Positions 13,231 through 21,602 are shown, numbered from the stretch's first letter. The stretch is 22,366 bases of DNA from Anaerolineales bacterium (GCA_022865865.1 JALHTN010000590.1:1-22366), one strand, 5' to 3'. Translations and numbers: made by a program. The notes: generated by a model from the letters alone, not told the origin.

Positions 13231-15737
13231 CATTACTTAGACAGCTGAACATGCTTGAGTCTGCTGGTTTGGTTCGCATCGCACAGTTAGAACCAGATTT
13301 AGAATATCTCTTCCGCCATGCCTTGGTCAGGGAGGCGGCTTACACGTCCATTTTGTCTGCCGACCAGAAAGAACTGCACCTGGCTGTTGGAGAAGCCATC
13401 GAATTGCTATATCCCGATAAAATTGATGAGTATGCCGCGATGCTTTCTTATCACTTTGGCGAAGCTGGTGATACGCAAAAAGCTCTGAAATACTGTACTG
13501 AAGCTGGTGAAAATGCCTTAGCCTCTTTCGCAAACCAGGAAGCAGAGAACCATTTCCGCTGTGCATTGGATTTAGTTGAGCAAGAACCTGAACGGGCCGC
13601 TCTTCTTTATCTGCTCGGTGAGGCGCTGTATCGCCAGAGCCGCTATGATGAGACTATCCAAACTTGGAATGAAGGTATCCAATTCTACCGCCAGCAGGAT
13701 AACGCAGAAGGAGTCGCCCGTTTATACGCCCGTTCAGCACGTGCATCCTGGTACGGTGGGGATCACCCAGAAGGTTTGCGATTGAGCCTGGAAGGTTTAG
13801 AAGCAGTTCGGGGAATGGATGAGAGTCCTGCTAAAGCCATGTTGATTCATGAAGCTGCAAGGGCATACCATTTCAATGGATATCCTGAAGAAGCTGAGCC
13901 GCTATGCCGGGAGGCATTAGAAATGGCCGCACGTCTTAATGCCGTGGATATTCAGGCTGACGCCTTGACAACATTAGGTGTACTTCCTAATGTACCCACA
14001 GATGAGTCATTAAGATCTTTGGAACGAGCTGTTGAGCTGGCTGAATCCAACGGCTTGCTGGAAATCGCTGCTCGTGCCAATCACAATTTGGGAGTGATAA
14101 CAGCTGGTCATTCGGGTGACCTGAAAGCAGCACTTGCTCACTACCTGCGCTCTGCAGAGCTTGCCCAACAGCGAGGGGCAGCACAAGAAGAGCATTTCAC
14201 GCTGGCAAGCGCTGCGGGTGCGTCACTGGGTTTGGGTGATTTAAAAACAGGCCAGGAGATTGTAAACCGGATCAGGCAGATCAGAAGCACCTTTTCTGAT
14301 CCAACCCAGGCGCAGTTAGAGTTTGCGGGTATTGAATTCGGATTGATGTTACTTAGTGGCGAGCTGCAGAAAGCTCTCGAGATCCTCCGAAGAGGTAGGT
14401 CAGAGGCACGTCAGATAGGTGATCTCCAAATGCTGCATAACTTCAGCACCAATATTGTGGACGTTTATCTGGTTCTGGATCGTATTGATGCGGTCGACGA
14501 CTGGTCCGAAGCACGGCAAGCCGCGCAAGAGGGGATTGAAATCAGCAAAAGGGGTGTTGGTGATCCCATGCATTCACAAAGCCTGTTGAGTACAATCTGC
14601 GTCCGGGAGGGGAGATTGGAAGAGGCAAACAAACTCCTTCGTGAAGCCCGGCAAATAGCCGGTTCTTCACCAAGTTTTTGGCAGCTGCAATCATTACTTG
14701 GAATTGAGCGTGATCTGGCAAGCGCACAGGAGCGCTGGTCGGAGGCACTGGTCGCGGCCGAGGCAGTATCCAAGCGTTTTGCCCAATCCGAACTGCGCTG
14801 GCCGTGGGCATATTCATTAATTGAATGGGCAGAGACCCATCTCGCCCGTGGTGAAGCAATCGATTTTGAACGTGCCAGGGCATTATATCGAGAGGCAATT
14901 GCAGTGTTCGAAGAAATGGAGTCTGAATTTTACATGAATATATTTGAGAAGCGTTTGCGCGCGCTGCGTGCAAAATCCATTGCTGTGACGCTGGCGCATG
15001 ATGAAGTTACCCAGGAGCTGGCCCAGGCTGGCAAAATCCAGGCGAGTTTCCTGCCTGAAGACACCCCCGATATCTCCGGGTGGGAGATCTCAGCCATCCT
15101 GCAACCCGCACGTGAAACCTCTGGTGATTTTTACGACTTCATCCAGCTCCCTGGAGATCAACTAGGATTCGTAGTCGCAGATGTAGCTGACAAAGGAATG
15201 GGTGCCGCGCTGTATATGGCTACCTGCCGCACGCTCATCCGTACTTATGCTGGAGAATACCCTGAAGAGCCCGAGCTGGCGCTGGCGAATGCCAACCGCC
15301 GTATCCTGGCGGATACCCACGGTGGGTTATTCATCACCGTGTTTTATGGTGTGATAGATCCGGCCAACGGGGTGATGAAGTACTGCAACGCGGGGCACAA
15401 TCCGCCCTTCTTATTCTCACCTGAACAGGATGGTGCTCACCAAACACTCTCGAGAACCGGAATGCCTCTTGGGATCATCGAGGATGCAAACTGGGAGCAA
15501 GGGGTGGTCATTTTTAATCCAGGATCGCTCTTAGTTGCCTACACGGATGGGATTACCGAAGCTCAGAACGAGAGAGACCAATTTTATGGGGAGACACGTT
15601 TGTTGGAAGCTGCCGGGTCCAAGCTAAGAAATCCAGCAATAGCGGTGCAGGAAGCATTGGTAAAAGATATCCAAGAGTTTTCAGGAAGGCTGCACCAGTT
15701 TGACGACATGACGCTGGTGGTGGTGAAGAAGAATTGA
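13227..15737 (+). CDS. TPR-like repeats with C-terminal SpoIIE/RsbU-type PP2C phosphatase (continuation of the cyclase gene)
   Basis: This frame gives 836 residues. The first 60 residues (LFRHALVREAAYTSIL) are the end of the helical region that follows STAND NTPase domains in cyclase-AAA-TPR proteins, so this is a continuation and not an independent protein. About residues 70-580 form tandem helical repeats of TPR type, for example LYLLGEALYRQSRYDETIQ. A PP2C-like phosphatase follows at about 595-835, with metal ligands D634 in SGDFYD, D652 in VADVADKGMGA, D774 in YTDGITEA, and D826/D827 in FDDMTL. Such phosphatases remove phosphate from anti-sigma-factor antagonists. If the frames are joined, the protein of about 1469 residues would couple nucleotide sensing, scaffolding and partner switching. 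If not, this half would be made by restart at ATGA. Confidence 0.85.
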   Translation: MTLLRQLNMLESAGLVRIAQLEPDLEYLFRHALVREAAYTSILSADQKELHLAVGEAIELLYPDKIDEYAAMLSYHFGEAGDTQKALKYCTEAGENALASFANQEAENHFRCALDLVEQEPERAALLYLLGEALYRQSRYDETIQTWNEGIQFYRQQDNAEGVARLYARSARASWYGGDHPEGLRLSLEGLEAVRGMDESPAKAMLIHEAARAYHFNGYPEEAEPLCREALEMAARLNAVDIQADALTTLGVLPNVPTDESLRSLERAVELAESNGLLEIAARANHNLGVITAGHSGDLKAALAHYLRSAELAQQRGAAQEEHFTLASAAGASLGLGDLKTGQEIVNRIRQIRSTFSDPTQAQLEFAGIEFGLMLLSGELQKALEILRRGRSEARQIGDLQMLHNFSTNIVDVYLVLDRIDAVDDWSEARQAAQEGIEISKRGVGDPMHSQSLLSTICVREGRLEEANKLLREARQIAGSSPSFWQLQSLLGIERDLASAQERWSEALVAAEAVSKRFAQSELRWPWAYSLIEWAETHLARGEAIDFERARALYREAIAVFEEMESEFYMNIFEKRLRALRAKSIAVTLAHDEVTQELAQAGKIQASFLPEDTPDISGWEISAILQPARETSGDFYDFIQLPGDQLGFVVADVADKGMGAALYMATCRTLIRTYAGEYPEEPELALANANRRILADTHGGLFITVFYGVIDPANGVMKYCNAGHNPPFLFSPEQDGAHQTLSRTGMPLGIIEDANWEQGVVIFNPGSLLVAYTDGITEAQNERDQFYGETRLLEAAGSKLRNPAIAVQEALVKDIQEFSGRLHQFDDMTLVVVKKN

Positions 15738-16206
15738 ATAAACAGCCCCACAGATAGAACTCATGTCCCTGGTTGATATTTTGTGAGTTATCGACCGAGC
15801 AGTTCTACCCTATCTGCACCACACCGTATCCTTTGGAGCCTGGAAGGTGAAAGCACGTATGTTTTCCAGATTAGGATGGGGTGCCCATTTATCTACGGGC
15901 AAAGACTTATTCACCTCGGAGGAGCGAAACCCTATTCCAGAGAAAGCCAAATCGATCTTCATAGTTTCTCACCCTTAGTTACTGATAACGATTAAAATTG
16001 TGGTCCGTTAGCCTCCCCAGGTAGGTGTTATCGAGACATTTTCCGCACAAAAAAAACCGGTAAATTTGGAGTGAAATTTATTTTATTCCAAATATGTGTA
16101 ACTAGAAATGTATTTAATGAACTTAAAAATCCTTAGTGAAGGCCCCCCATCCAAATTAATCGGATGGGGGGCCAGTATGTCATTTCGCACCTTTATGATT
16201 TATCTA
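15738..16206. other. 469-base gap between convergent genes
   Basis: Apart from the hairpin at 16141-16173 I see no supported gene. A 70-codon frame from GTG 15783 lacks a ribosome-binding site and any recognisable sequence. The second half is AT-rich, with an eight-base A run at about 16050. Confidence 0.6.
16141..16173. terminator. Strong hairpin between convergent genes, probably bidirectional terminator
   Basis: A perfect 12-base stem, GGCCCCCCATCC (16141-16152) with GGATGGGGGGCC (16162-16173), encloses a nine-base loop. On the minus strand the T-run TTTTT begins about ten bases further on. It lies 34 bases past the stop of the metzincin-like gene and also faces the phosphatase gene. Confidence 0.7.
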
Positions 16207-19191
16207 TTAACGAACGGTAAACGGCAGGTGGATCCGATAACCGATGAAGACCATACGTGATTCAGAGGATGGTATGCCCAGGCTGTCTATTACGCTGAGG
16301 GTGATCTCGTGCCAGCCGGACTCCAGGGTAGTCAGAGGAAGGGAAGGACCAATGCCAAGGCTGCCCTGGCGGTCGCTTATCCAGTGTAGAGCTTCATCCG
16401 GTAAGCTACCGTCTTCAAGATCCGTAGCGCTGCCTTTCAACATTACCAGCGCACCGGGCAGGAAGACCCCGTTATCTGAAGGTTCGGTGATGACCACCAG
16501 CGGCGCTTTATTGGGTATGCCGATGGGCATGGGAGTTTCATCGAAGGCCGTATTGACTCCATCGGTGGCGACAACCCGGAAGCGGGCATCGGTGGAGCCA
16601 GCCAACGCATCAACCTCTAAGTCCAGGGAGGTGTCTGTCAATCCAGCAACCAGCAAGACCCAGCTGGATCCGCCATCGCTACTCAACGAAACGGAATAGC
16701 TCAGAGCATCGCCATCCAGGTCGCTAGCGATCCAATCAAGAGTCTGGGTAGTACCGGCTGGCCAGCTGACGGTACTTACAGGGCTGGTTATGTTGACTAT
16801 CGGTGGATTGGCGCTGACCAAAACCTGATCCAGCACCTGGCTGCCATGCAGGAGCAAAATCTTGTTTGTCCCGTCGACCCAGGGCATGATGAAGGAAACA
16901 TCCGCCTGCTTGGTTGGGCCTGGTGGGAAGGGAGGTTCATCCTCAACATGCTGGTCGAGCACACCCCCATAAGGATCATACTCACCTTCGAAACTGACAG
17001 TAAATGTCTGGGTGTGCAGGATGATTTCTTCACTGCGCAGCTGTACGGAATAGTCACCTGCCGGAAGAGGATAGGAAATCCCGGCCGCGATCTTATACAG
17101 ATCGCCCAACTCACCCGGTATAGATGGACCCAAATCTGGATTGTAGATGGTGGCGTTTACAATCAGGGATTTGCTATTGGCTGTGGTTTGCATCACCCCC
17201 GTATTATCCTGGGCGCTCTGGGCAGCAACCAGGCTGGGGGATAAGCTGTTGAACATCTTGTTCCAGGTAAAGGGTGAAATCCAACCCAATTTTGAACCTC
17301 CAGATGGGCAATAGCTCATCAGGTCGTGGGTGTCCGCCGGGTCATAGATTTTGTTGGTGGTTGGATTGAAGCCAAACTCCTGGATACTGGAGGTGCTGTA
17401 AGGAAAGTCGGAACTGCCGTCATTCGAGCCACAGTCATCTCCACCGGTATCGGTATGGTAGATATTGTAATCGTGAACCAGCTCGTGTCCGAAGATCAGG
17501 GCGCCCTTACCCGGGTTATCGGTACTGGTGCCAGGTTGATCTGAGCCAATACCAACCACACCGTACCCACCGGCGTGAGGATAAACAGGCATATCAGCGT
17601 GACCACCCGAGTAGCCGTCGTTGGGTGCCCAACCGTAGACGTGATCTGCGCCGGTGAAAGCTCCCGTACCGAACAGCCAGCTGAGGGCATTATCCAAGAT
17701 CCAGCGGTAGTTCATGTTCTGGATTAACGCGTGTTGACCGTCGCCCGTGGAGAGCGAGGTGGTCCAGTTCAGGTAACCACTTTTGAGGGCGTAGTTGACG
17801 CCATTGTTGCGGATAGGCAACATCTGTTCTAATACATCGGCCGCACCTCCATTGACTGCCCAACCACCGGCGTATTGATCTCCGCTGTATCCAGAAGGAT
17901 GGTAGCGCAGACGATCGCCCACGATATTGAGGTTGTCGCGCCGTCGGAAATTTAAGGTGATATACCCGCTGGCAGGAAATCGGTTGTTTGACTCATTGGT
18001 CTCCGATATGGTTCCGTTCGGGTCGACGATGGCGTAGAAGTCAACCGGGATGTCGTTGGTAAAGTTGACGTTCAAATAGACGCGGGCGTCATCGTATTTG
18101 GACTGGTCGATGGTTTTGGTGGCTTTGCCGAGCGCATTGGCAGTGTACCAAACACCGTTGGCGCGAATAAATAATCGCACCGGAATGTTGCTGGGCTCGG
18201 AAAAAGGACCGTTGTACTTGAGATAAATGCGGGCGGTGGAATCCTTCTTGGTGACCACCGGCATTGAATTGTCTGCGCAAGCCGCTAAGCCCTGACTGGT
18301 ATCGAAGCACTGGATCCCCTGGGTGATCTCGATACCGTGGATGGAGAGATCCGGCTGCAGCAAGGTACCGATTGATATTTCAGCAATCGGAAAATATGGG
18401 GCGCTGAAGACTGGTGGCGTTGCGGTTGGCGCAGGACCCGGGGTCGGTAATTGCGTGGGGATGGGAGTCCGGGTGGGAAGCGGGGTACGAGTGGGTCTGG
18501 GTAGAGGTGGCTCTTCGAAAACCACACACAATTGAGGTATCAGCCCCTGCGGGTCTTCCCGGGAAGCGAAGGGTGATTGATTGTATGCTAGCGGGTCGAA
18601 TGGATCGGGTACGATCACGACCCCAGCATTGGGGAGTACACCTGCGTGCCATTGAGCCACCAGGTTGGTCGCATCCCATAACTTCCAGCCTGTAGACGTA
18701 TCAAGAACGGAAGCACCATAACTGCTGCTCAATCCAGGTTGGTTGTTCCAAGAGAGATTCAGTTCCTCCCATGAACCTTCTGGAGCATGCAGAGCCGTCT
18801 GGAACTGGTTTTCACTGGTTTCCAGATAGTGCATATACGCTTGGACATTACCAGAAATTATTGTAGCGTCAGGTGGGATCTTGCTGATATCAAACTGCAG
18901 ATACATCTGGTTGGTGGTTCCCAGGAACATACCCAGATCCAAGGTTTGATTCCCACCAAAGTTCGAATCCGGTACCGATGAATCCACATAAGTGTCGGCA
19001 ATTGCAGGAAAGCACACGGGTTCAGCTTGGGCAGCCGCGACAGCTACAGAGCGGTTTGGGGAGGATACTCCAAGAATAAATAAATATGTAATTATTATTG
19101 GTACAAGGGTGAATGCGCTGGTTAGTAATACCCGGCGGATGCGATTTGAAAAACCATCTAGAACTGTTTCGTGGTCAGCGTTAAATTTCAT
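16207..19191 (-). CDS. Secreted multidomain metzincin-like metalloprotease
   Basis: This 994-residue exported protein has a basic N-terminus and a hydrophobic segment at about 20-44 that acts as a signal peptide or anchor. A DNRLRE-type lectin-like domain spans about 59-225 (AIADTYVDSSVPDSNFGG, WEELNLSWNNQP). A Pro/Thr linker follows at about 228-262, then a CARDB-like domain at about 279-415 (ending VDPNGTISETNESNN). The catalytic region carries zinc motif HELVHDYNIYH (H569, E570, H573, H579) and a Met-turn-like DLMSYC at 623-628, the metzincin layout with Asn where Gly is usual. Two Ig/cadherin-like domains follow, and the protein ends RIHLPFTVR. It probably binds and degrades extracellular or cell-surface material. 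GAGGAGG precedes the ATG, and a strong promoter lies about 210 bases upstream. Confidence 0.85.
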   Translation of the reverse strand: MKFNADHETVLDGFSNRIRRVLLTSAFTLVPIIITYLFILGVSSPNRSVAVAAAQAEPVCFPAIADTYVDSSVPDSNFGGNQTLDLGMFLGTTNQMYLQFDISKIPPDATIISGNVQAYMHYLETSENQFQTALHAPEGSWEELNLSWNNQPGLSSSYGASVLDTSTGWKLWDATNLVAQWHAGVLPNAGVVIVPDPFDPLAYNQSPFASREDPQGLIPQLCVVFEEPPLPRPTRTPLPTRTPIPTQLPTPGPAPTATPPVFSAPYFPIAEISIGTLLQPDLSIHGIEITQGIQCFDTSQGLAACADNSMPVVTKKDSTARIYLKYNGPFSEPSNIPVRLFIRANGVWYTANALGKATKTIDQSKYDDARVYLNVNFTNDIPVDFYAIVDPNGTISETNESNNRFPASGYITLNFRRRDNLNIVGDRLRYHPSGYSGDQYAGGWAVNGGAADVLEQMLPIRNNGVNYALKSGYLNWTTSLSTGDGQHALIQNMNYRWILDNALSWLFGTGAFTGADHVYGWAPNDGYSGGHADMPVYPHAGGYGVVGIGSDQPGTSTDNPGKGALIFGHELVHDYNIYHTDTGGDDCGSNDGSSDFPYSTSSIQEFGFNPTTNKIYDPADTHDLMSYCPSGGSKLGWISPFTWNKMFNSLSPSLVAAQSAQDNTGVMQTTANSKSLIVNATIYNPDLGPSIPGELGDLYKIAAGISYPLPAGDYSVQLRSEEIILHTQTFTVSFEGEYDPYGGVLDQHVEDEPPFPPGPTKQADVSFIMPWVDGTNKILLLHGSQVLDQVLVSANPPIVNITSPVSTVSWPAGTTQTLDWIASDLDGDALSYSVSLSSDGGSSWVLLVAGLTDTSLDLEVDALAGSTDARFRVVATDGVNTAFDETPMPIGIPNKAPLVVITEPSDNGVFLPGALVMLKGSATDLEDGSLPDEALHWISDRQGSLGIGPSLPLTTLESGWHEITLSVIDSLGIPSSESRMVFIGYRIHLPFTVR

Positions 19192-19245
19192 TAAATTACC
19201 TCCTCACAGAAAAAGCGAATAAATACATTTTGCAATAAAAGAGGG

Positions 19246-19266
19246 TTACTTCATTTGCACCTCCTC
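19246..19266 (-). promoter_or_regulatory. Two-codon minigene (ATG AAG TAA) with strong ribosome-binding site
   Basis: On the minus strand GAGGAGG (19260-19266) is followed by TGCAA and then ATG AAG TAA (19254-19246). The main gene, 55 bases further on, starts with the same design: GAGGAGG, seven bases, ATG AAA. The repeat suggests duplication of the start region or an upstream minigene that tunes translation of the main frame. Confidence 0.45.
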
Positions 19267-19399
19267 AAAGTTATGTGATGCAATTGTGATCGTCTATGCC
19301 AGAGAGGGAACTGCTCTGCTCAGATGAAAGATATTTCCCACACCAATTGTGTGTCTACCAGCTAAAATCCAACAATATATACCCTATTAGTATACTTAT

Positions 19400-19428
19400 G
19401 TTATACTGCTTTACTTTATGAAAGTCAA
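19400..19428 (-). promoter_or_regulatory. Sigma-70-type promoter of the metalloprotease gene
   Basis: On the minus strand TTGACT (19428-19423) is followed after exactly 17 bases by TATAAC (19405-19400). Transcription would start near 19393, leaving a leader of about 200 bases before the ATG at 19191. A second TATACT just downstream could serve as an alternative -10 box. Confidence 0.65.
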
Positions 19429-19681
19429 TAGATGAACTGGGGTATTTATGTCCAATTTCTCAAATATAGGTATTTTTCAGAAATAAAAGGTGAATTAAAT
19501 ACAATCCTGGGAGCATCGATTTAAAGATCACACGAAAACTGCTTTGATTGTCACCTACAGGTTTCCCCCGAGCTGCTCATCGTTTTAGTTATACTGATCG
19601 TATTTCTGTCTAACTCTTAGGTTTCTGTGGGATCTAAGCCTCTTCAGCCAGATAATCTACCGAGAGGGGGAAGGTACTCAT

Positions 19682-19858
19682 ATGGAGTGTGATTTCGAGT
19701 GGGTTGATCGGTACTTTGTCGCGATCCGTGCGTTCATGGCGCACTCAGGGGAGATCGCTGCCGAAGCGATGACTTTGGAAAAGCCCGTGGCAAATTGCTG
19801 GATTACGGCTCAGTTCTCGAAGATTATGAACCGATCAGATCTGCCGAAGGCCAATTAA
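19682..19858 (+). CDS. Possible small protein or gene remnant of 58 residues
   Basis: A frame from ATG 19682 to TAA 19858 is preceded by GAGGGGGAAGG with suitable spacing. The N-terminus MECDFEWVDRYFVAIRAF looks like real protein and distantly recalls the start of PqqD-like or radical-SAM-associated proteins, but this is only an impression. From about residue 40 onward the frame lies in the stretch repeated near 10786 and runs antisense to the end of the membrane protein gene, so its C-terminus is unlikely to be native. It is best read as the 5' remnant of a lost gene joined to unrelated sequence; a genuine small protein is possible. Confidence 0.3.
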   Translation: MECDFEWVDRYFVAIRAFMAHSGEIAAEAMTLEKPVANCWITAQFSKIMNRSDLPKAN

Positions 19859-19927
19859 TCCACAAAAGTGAAACCAGAACACCGATATCGATCAGCACCC
19901 CCACGATCAACCAGGGATGCCAGAAGA
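19803..19927. repeat. Intact copy of the repeat pair with 10786-10909
   Basis: This segment holds the last third of the membrane protein gene and about 20 bases beyond its stop. It matches 10786-10909 in the same orientation, about 93% over the best 104 bases. The copy here is in an intact gene; the distant one is a fragment. Confidence 0.8.
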
Positions 19928-20243
19928 GCACCAGCAGAAGCAGTGATAGAGCGGCGGAGATCACGGCAACAGTTCGCCAAATCTCAGTCAATCCAGGGAC
20001 ACCAAAGACACCCAATCCCGCCAGGACAAAACCCAGCGTGGCCAGTGCTACCAGGATGATGCCGAGCCATTGAACTGCGGAGGCGTCTAATCCCAATTTG
20101 GGAAGCAGCCAGCTGCGTTCAGGTGAGGTGAAAAATGCGCCCGCTTTTGCATCTGGGGCATTGGGATTGGGTGCGGCAGCCAGGCCAGCATGTACCAATC
20201 CGTGCGCGATCAGAAAAAGAGCAATAATAATTTTCAATTTCAC
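19824..20243 (-). CDS. Small four-helix membrane protein, paralogue of 20929-21354
   Basis: This 139-residue protein has hydrophobic helices at about 3-22, 52-78, 86-106 and 108-130. Typical sequence includes IAHGLVHAGLA near the N-terminus, ERSWLLPKLG before helix 2, EIWRTVAVISA, and the end WINWPSADLIG. The function is unknown. It aligns along its whole length with the protein at 20929-21354 (RSWLL, WRT, LFW and LLWxNWP are shared). The start is GTG, overlapping the SRPBCC stop by one base (TAGTG), with AGGAGG inside the end of that gene, so translation is coupled. A truncated relic of the same gene lies at 10786-10909. Confidence 0.8.
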   Translation of the reverse strand: MKLKIIIALFLIAHGLVHAGLAAAPNPNAPDAKAGAFFTSPERSWLLPKLGLDASAVQWLGIILVALATLGFVLAGLGVFGVPGLTEIWRTVAVISAALSLLLLVLFWHPWLIVGVLIDIGVLVSLLWINWPSADLIGS

Positions 20244-20908
20244 TATCCTCCTGCATCTTGTCTGTTTGATGCAACCGCTTCAACCCGCGCCTTGATACCC
20301 TGGAGCAATTTACGCTCCATCACAAAGGTGATCGGGTCTGTAAACACACGCCACCCAATGATATTCCCGAAGGAAGGTTCGTAATCCTGCCGCCAGCGGA
20401 CAATTAAACGGGTCGAATTATTATCGATTGGCTGCAAAATAAACACCCAGGTGGTGGGGGGATCGTCACCACCGAGGATGATCGCCCGACCTGGTTCGAC
20501 GGCGGATACGAGAAAATAAGGTTCGCGTCCCTCTGGAACGAGGCGGACCTTGTCCCCTACCTTTAACTGCTGGTATTCCGGGATAATGCGGTCAGCATTG
20601 TGCATGTCACAGCCGACTAGGTTTTCAAGACGTTCGTAGCTGTATAGCCCCCCACGACCCTGCCCCATCTGCACCAACCAGGGCCAAACCGCAGTCGCCG
20701 GTGCCTGGATGGTGATGGCGCGGGTGGATTCAAGCACAGGATTGGGTACAAATTCATCCCCAGGCAATGTCATTTCCACCTCGCCTGCGGTTGCACCCCA
20801 TTTGCTGTACCAAGGGCGTGTCAATGGACTGCTCACGATGTAACCGGCGATCGCCAGCGCGCCAAGCCCCTCATCGATGATGGTTGGGTTGAAATCTGCA
20901 ATGGTCAT
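20243..20908 (-). CDS. SRPBCC-family protein (START/Bet v 1-like fold)
   Basis: This 221-residue soluble protein probably belongs to the SRPBCC superfamily, whose deep cavity binds small hydrophobic ligands. The recognisable stretch begins at about residue 62 (STRAITIQAPATAVWPWLVQMG), followed by GRGGLYSYERLENLVGCD, then KVGDKVRLVPEG, and ends with an amphipathic helix near FVMERKLLQGIKARVE. The ATG at 20908 is chosen because GGAGG lies five bases before it. The longer frame up to 21103 only shadows the upstream gene. The two flanking genes are paralogous membrane proteins and all three are translationally linked, so the protein may work with them, but no ligand or reaction can be read. Confidence 0.8.
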   Translation of the reverse strand: MTIADFNPTIIDEGLGALAIAGYIVSSPLTRPWYSKWGATAGEVEMTLPGDEFVPNPVLESTRAITIQAPATAVWPWLVQMGQGRGGLYSYERLENLVGCDMHNADRIIPEYQQLKVGDKVRLVPEGREPYFLVSAVEPGRAIILGGDDPPTTWVFILQPIDNNSTRLIVRWRQDYEPSFGNIIGWRVFTDPITFVMERKLLQGIKARVEAVASNRQDAGG

Positions 20909-20928
20909 AGGGCCTCCACTTGCTAATA

Positions 20929-21354
20929 TTAATATCCGATGTCCGCCTCCGTAGGCCAGTTCAGCCACAGCAGGCATACGAGAACGGCGATATTGACCGC
21001 GATGGCCCCGATCTTGTTGGGGAATAAGGCAACAAAGGAATTCCAAAACAGAGTAAGTGCTACAAGTGAAATCACCGCTGAATAGACAGATAGCGTACGC
21101 CACAAATCATGAGGTACCAACCAGCCGAATAACCCCAATGCTGCGGCAATAAAGCCAATGAACGCCGCCCCAAAGAGGATGATGCTGATCACGCGGGATG
21201 CGCTATCACCGATCAGCGGGGTTAACAACCAGGATCGGTGGTGCCATTTGTCTGTACTGGTGATGTTCAGTGCCGGGAAGAAGGCCATGATATGACCGAT
21301 TCCATGAACCAGCAAGACCAACCCAATAATGATGCGCAGTGTTGTGGGGGACAT
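20929..21354 (-). CDS. Small four-helix membrane protein, paralogue of 19824-20243
   Basis: This 141-residue protein has about four hydrophobic helices and starts MSPTTLRIIIGLVLLVHGIG, with AGGAGA shortly before the ATG. The landmarks shared with its paralogue are an early HG in helix 1, HRSWLL, DLWRTLSVYSAVIS, LFW, and the end LLWLNWPTEADIGY. It lacks the Asn/Pro-rich loop found after helix 1 in the other copy. The stop is 20 bases before the SRPBCC start, so they are cotranscribed. The family is recognised only as a recurring hypothetical membrane protein; no function is assigned. Confidence 0.8.
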   Translation of the reverse strand: MSPTTLRIIIGLVLLVHGIGHIMAFFPALNITSTDKWHHRSWLLTPLIGDSASRVISIILFGAAFIGFIAAALGLFGWLVPHDLWRTLSVYSAVISLVALTLFWNSFVALFPNKIGAIAVNIAVLVCLLWLNWPTEADIGY

Positions 21355-21602
21355 CTATCTCTCCTTCGTCTGGTAAATTGAAAATCGTTTCAAAGTTCTC
21401 TGTCTGGTCAGATGGAATTCGCTCGCACCAATACGTAAACAGCTTGTGTGTTCAATCCACCCATCAGGATATTGCCGGCTAAACGAAAGCTTATAATTTT
21501 CCTCATTCTTCGCCCCTTTTCCTTATAAAGTAGTTTGCATGTAATTTTCTTTTTACAAGTTGTCGTTACTTCATTATTGAGTTCAATCACCGTTGATCCT
21601 GA

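Larger units (their letters stand above)
19192..19823. other. Leader and intergenic region of the metalloprotease gene
   Basis: From 19192 to about 19393 this is the long untranslated leader of the metalloprotease. It contains a two-codon minigene and a short CACAC-AATTG-GTGTG hairpin near 19350. The promoter lies at 19400-19428. From about 19430 to 19680 I see nothing definite in AT-rich sequence, followed by a small plus-strand frame at 19682. Confidence 0.55.

Noticed and set aside
15775..15815. Short similarity (GAGCAGTTCT context) to the relic at 10806
   Set aside because: Only about 17 of 22 bases agree and it does not extend; likely chance.
15783..15995. 70-codon plus-strand frame between convergent genes
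   Set aside because: GTG start without a ribosome-binding site, low-information sequence, and no recognisable motif.
21408..21590. 60-codon minus-strand frame in the 248-base gap of the membrane protein operon, with an inner ATG at about 21506
   Set aside because: Polar, lysine-rich beginning unlike its neighbours, GTG start with weak ribosome site, and no family features. The inner 32-residue frame has a purine-rich stretch before it, but that is not enough to call a gene.
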